Source: JABWBR01 sp036741235 (GTDB taxonomy: Bacteria; Bacteroidota; Bacteroidia; Chitinophagales; Saprospiraceae). From it: DNA of 9,426 nt. Made by a program: the position numbers and the translations under genes. The notes under the pieces are model-generated. The model made no database searches. It saw only the letters and a program-made list of their open reading frames with translations, and was not told the DNA's origin. How positions within the stretch are numbered: the stretch's first letter is position 1; the number at the start of each line of letters is the position of its first letter. Shown one piece after another: positions 8,180 to 9,426 of this stretch. The stretch is from positions 1 through 9,426 of the forward strand of contig DAINSQ010000185.1 in assembly GCA_036741235.1 (NCBI GenBank). Direction: 5' to 3'.

Positions 8180-8246
8180 AATGCTAACGAATGGATCTTG
8201 ATTTGATGCGTGATCAATGGTCGGGTATCAATAATGTAGTTTATTT

Positions 8247-8286
8247 AAAAAAAATCCCGGGCTCTGGCAGTTGCCAAAGCCCGGGA
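8247..8286 (-). terminator. Rho-independent terminator of the right-hand surface-protein gene
   Basis: A 9-bp GC-rich stem pairs 8286-8278 with 8263-8255 (TCCCGGGCT/AGCCCGGGA). After one A/C mismatch, four more pairs (TGGC with GCCA) close a four-base loop. On the minus strand it is followed directly by eight T (8254-8247). The stem begins 23 bases after stop codon TAG (8312-8310). It separates this gene from the HTCS promoter. Confidence 0.93.
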
Positions 8287-8309
8287 CGTTTCGATTTGTT
8301 ATTACAGAA

Positions 8310-9426
8310 CTATTTCTTATCCACCCACTTCGTCACAGCCGGCGCGCCTTCTGTGCTTACACGTATCAGAAAAGTGCCGGCCTGGTATTCTGATAAATCC
8401 AACTGTATCACAGGCGTTTGTACTTCATCAATATCAATGAAGCGTACCAACTGGCCCAGCATGCTGTAGACTTCTATGCGCACAGCGCGGCCCAGGTAGT
8501 CCTTGAGGCCCAAATTCACCTCCCCGGTGGTGGGGTTGGGGAATACCTGTAGAGAAAATTCATGAATTTTCTCTACGCCCACGGCCGTGGGCGTATCAGG
8601 CGAACCTGTCAACGGCAATACCCCGCCGCTGACGCTCACATTGGTAAACGACGCCGCAGTTGTCGTATTCACGTTGATGCTTTCTACAAACATGCCCACC
8701 TGCAGACACGAACTCATGGCGATATTCACCGTGCCCACCAATTGCCAATTGGTTCCATCCGGTGAAATGAAATACTGGAAAGTGTTGCCGCTGCGAGTGA
8801 TGCGCAGCCACTCGTGCAACAGGGTTGCCGGGAAGTTCTGTATCTGTTTCGGCGCATTGGTATTGGCGCGCGCTTCGCGGATGCCGATATTGGCCAATTG
8901 CGTCTTCAGCGCTACCATTCGCGATCCTGCCGCCAGGCTTTCGCGCATCTGGATACCTGCCCAGCCGCCGCCGCTTAACGATGCTATCCTCACGGTGATG
9001 GAGGCATTACCGCAAAGCTGCTGATATACCGAATGCCCCAGATCGCTGGTCGGCGTGGAGAAGCCCTGTGCGCTGAGGTTGTAGGTCGTCAGGTTGCCCG
9101 GCGAGCAAGACTGGCTGGAACCGCCGTTGGCGCCCGTGCCGATGTTGCCGCTCGTCCACGGAGAAGCGATAGCGACAGGCTCGTCAATCTGGCCGTTGCA
9201 GTTGTTGTCGATGCCGTCGCAGATTTCTGCAGCGCCGGGTTTGATGGCGGCGTTGTTGTCGTTGCAATCGCCGGTGGTCGAGATAAGCTCGGCAGCTACC
9301 TTATAACCAACCGGACGCAAACACTGCGTAATCGTAGCGGCGCCCGTTTCGGCGTAACCGTCGTTGTCAACATCTTTATACCAGACCTGACCCGGTTTTT
9401 CCAGGGCGTTGTTGTCGTTGCAATCC
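8310..9426 (-). CDS. Secreted T9SS-sorted protein: MopE-like repeat, DUF1349/concanavalin-like domain, C-terminal sorting domain (5' end outside window)
   Basis: The frame is open from the right edge (first full codon 9425-9423) to TAG at 8312-8310, giving 371 visible residues; the N-terminus is missing. Residues 1-83 are MopE-like: DCNDNNALEKPGQVWYKD, TQCLRPVGY, GDCNDNNAAIKPGAAE and CDGIDNNCNG. Residues about 89-270 resemble the DUF1349 / concanavalin A-like family, with GGGWAGIQMRES, WLRITRSGNTFQYFISPDG and SFTNVSVSG; such domains are usually lectin-like or accessory in surface proteins. The last 88 residues form a type A T9SS sorting domain: VFPNPTTGEVNL, VYSMLGQLV, LDLSEYQAGTFLIRV and a final VTKWVDKK. 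By family knowledge this domain is removed after outer-membrane passage and the protein is anchored on the surface or released. The TTG at 9320 is an internal Leu codon in CLRPV, not a start. It shares its repeat family with the left gene. Confidence 0.92.
   Translation of the reverse strand, partial: DCNDNNALEKPGQVWYKDVDNDGYAETGAATITQCLRPVGYKVAAELISTTGDCNDNNAAIKPGAAEICDGIDNNCNGQIDEPVAIASPWTSGNIGTGANGGSSQSCSPGNLTTYNLSAQGFSTPTSDLGHSVYQQLCGNASITVRIASLSGGGWAGIQMRESLAAGSRMVALKTQLANIGIREARANTNAPKQIQNFPATLLHEWLRITRSGNTFQYFISPDGTNWQLVGTVNIAMSSCLQVGMFVESINVNTTTAASFTNVSVSGGVLPLTGSPDTPTAVGVEKIHEFSLQVFPNPTTGEVNLGLKDYLGRAVRIEVYSMLGQLVRFIDIDEVQTPVIQLDLSEYQAGTFLIRVSTEGAPAVTKWVDKK
9198..9426 (-). repeat. 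MopE-like repeat shared with the left surface-protein gene
   Basis: The encoded block from DCNDNNALEKPGQVWYKD to CDGIDNNC aligns almost residue for residue with the corresponding block of the left gene (322-544). The main length change is a two-residue insertion in the loop before TQCLRPV. The DNA is clearly related but not identical, so the two genes carry diverged copies of one repeat family in the same orientation, on either side of the HTCS. Confidence 0.85.

Noticed and set aside
8203..8217. Palindrome TTGAT-N5-ATCAA upstream of the HTCS promoter as an operator
   Set aside because: Five-base arms in an AT-rich intergenic stretch are easily found by chance, and no second copy or 21-bp repeat was seen there.
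8170..8220. GATTTGATGCGTGAT near the HTCS promoter as a further copy of the GGTT[TC]G-N4-CGTT motif (autoregulation)
   Set aside because: It matches only if a base is deleted and the GG start is lost, and there is no partner unit at 21 bp.

Overview
The window looks like draft or metagenome-assembled sequence from a Bacteroidota bacterium, most likely of the Saprospiria type. The evidence is a hybrid two-component sensor of the HTCS architecture, a type IX secretion (T9SS) C-terminal sorting domain, long secreted proteins built from MopE-like calcium/metal-motif repeats and right-handed beta-helices, a promoter matching the Bacteroidota consensus TAnnTTTG, and no clear Shine-Dalgarno sequences. 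A run of exactly 100 N (2282-2381) marks a scaffold gap. The genus is an inference.

All genes read on the minus strand, so transcription runs from right to left. At the right edge (9426-8310) is the 3' part of a secreted protein: MopE-like metal motif, a DUF1349/concanavalin-like domain, then a T9SS sorting domain. A strong intrinsic terminator (8286-8247) closes it. A promoter (8179-8148) then drives a complete HTCS regulator (8127-4126): two-propeller periplasmic sensor, Y_Y_Y domain, one membrane span, histidine kinase, receiver and AraC-type DNA-binding domain in one chain. After a 283-bp intergenic region comes a second large secreted protein (3842 to the left edge). It has a signal peptide, an N-terminal autotransporter-like beta-rich region, an Ig-like domain, a second beta-sandwich-like module, a beta-helix with a choice-of-anchor Q-like end, and tandem MopE-like repeats. 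Its 3' end lies outside the window. The N gap breaks its reading frame artificially.

The most interesting signal lies between the HTCS and the left gene. Four 17-bp direct repeats with core GGTT[TC]G-N4-CGTT begin at 4044, 4065, 4093 and 4114, giving two pairs each with a 21-bp period. That is the half-site length and spacing of classic AraC operators. The last repeat abuts the -33 position of a predicted Bacteroidota promoter (TACTTTTG at 4022-4015). The upstream neighbour ends in an AraC-type DNA-binding domain, so I infer that the HTCS activates the left surface-protein gene directly through an operator overlapping its own stop codon. No susC/susD-like or glycoside hydrolase gene is visible, so this HTCS may control a cell-surface repeat protein rather than a polysaccharide utilisation locus.

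The left and right genes share the same MopE-like repeat family (DC-D-N-ALEKPGQVWYKD...TQCLRPV). The left gene carries at least two copies of a 348-bp unit that are identical over their first 218 bp. These are signs of recent tandem duplication and possible copy-number variation.
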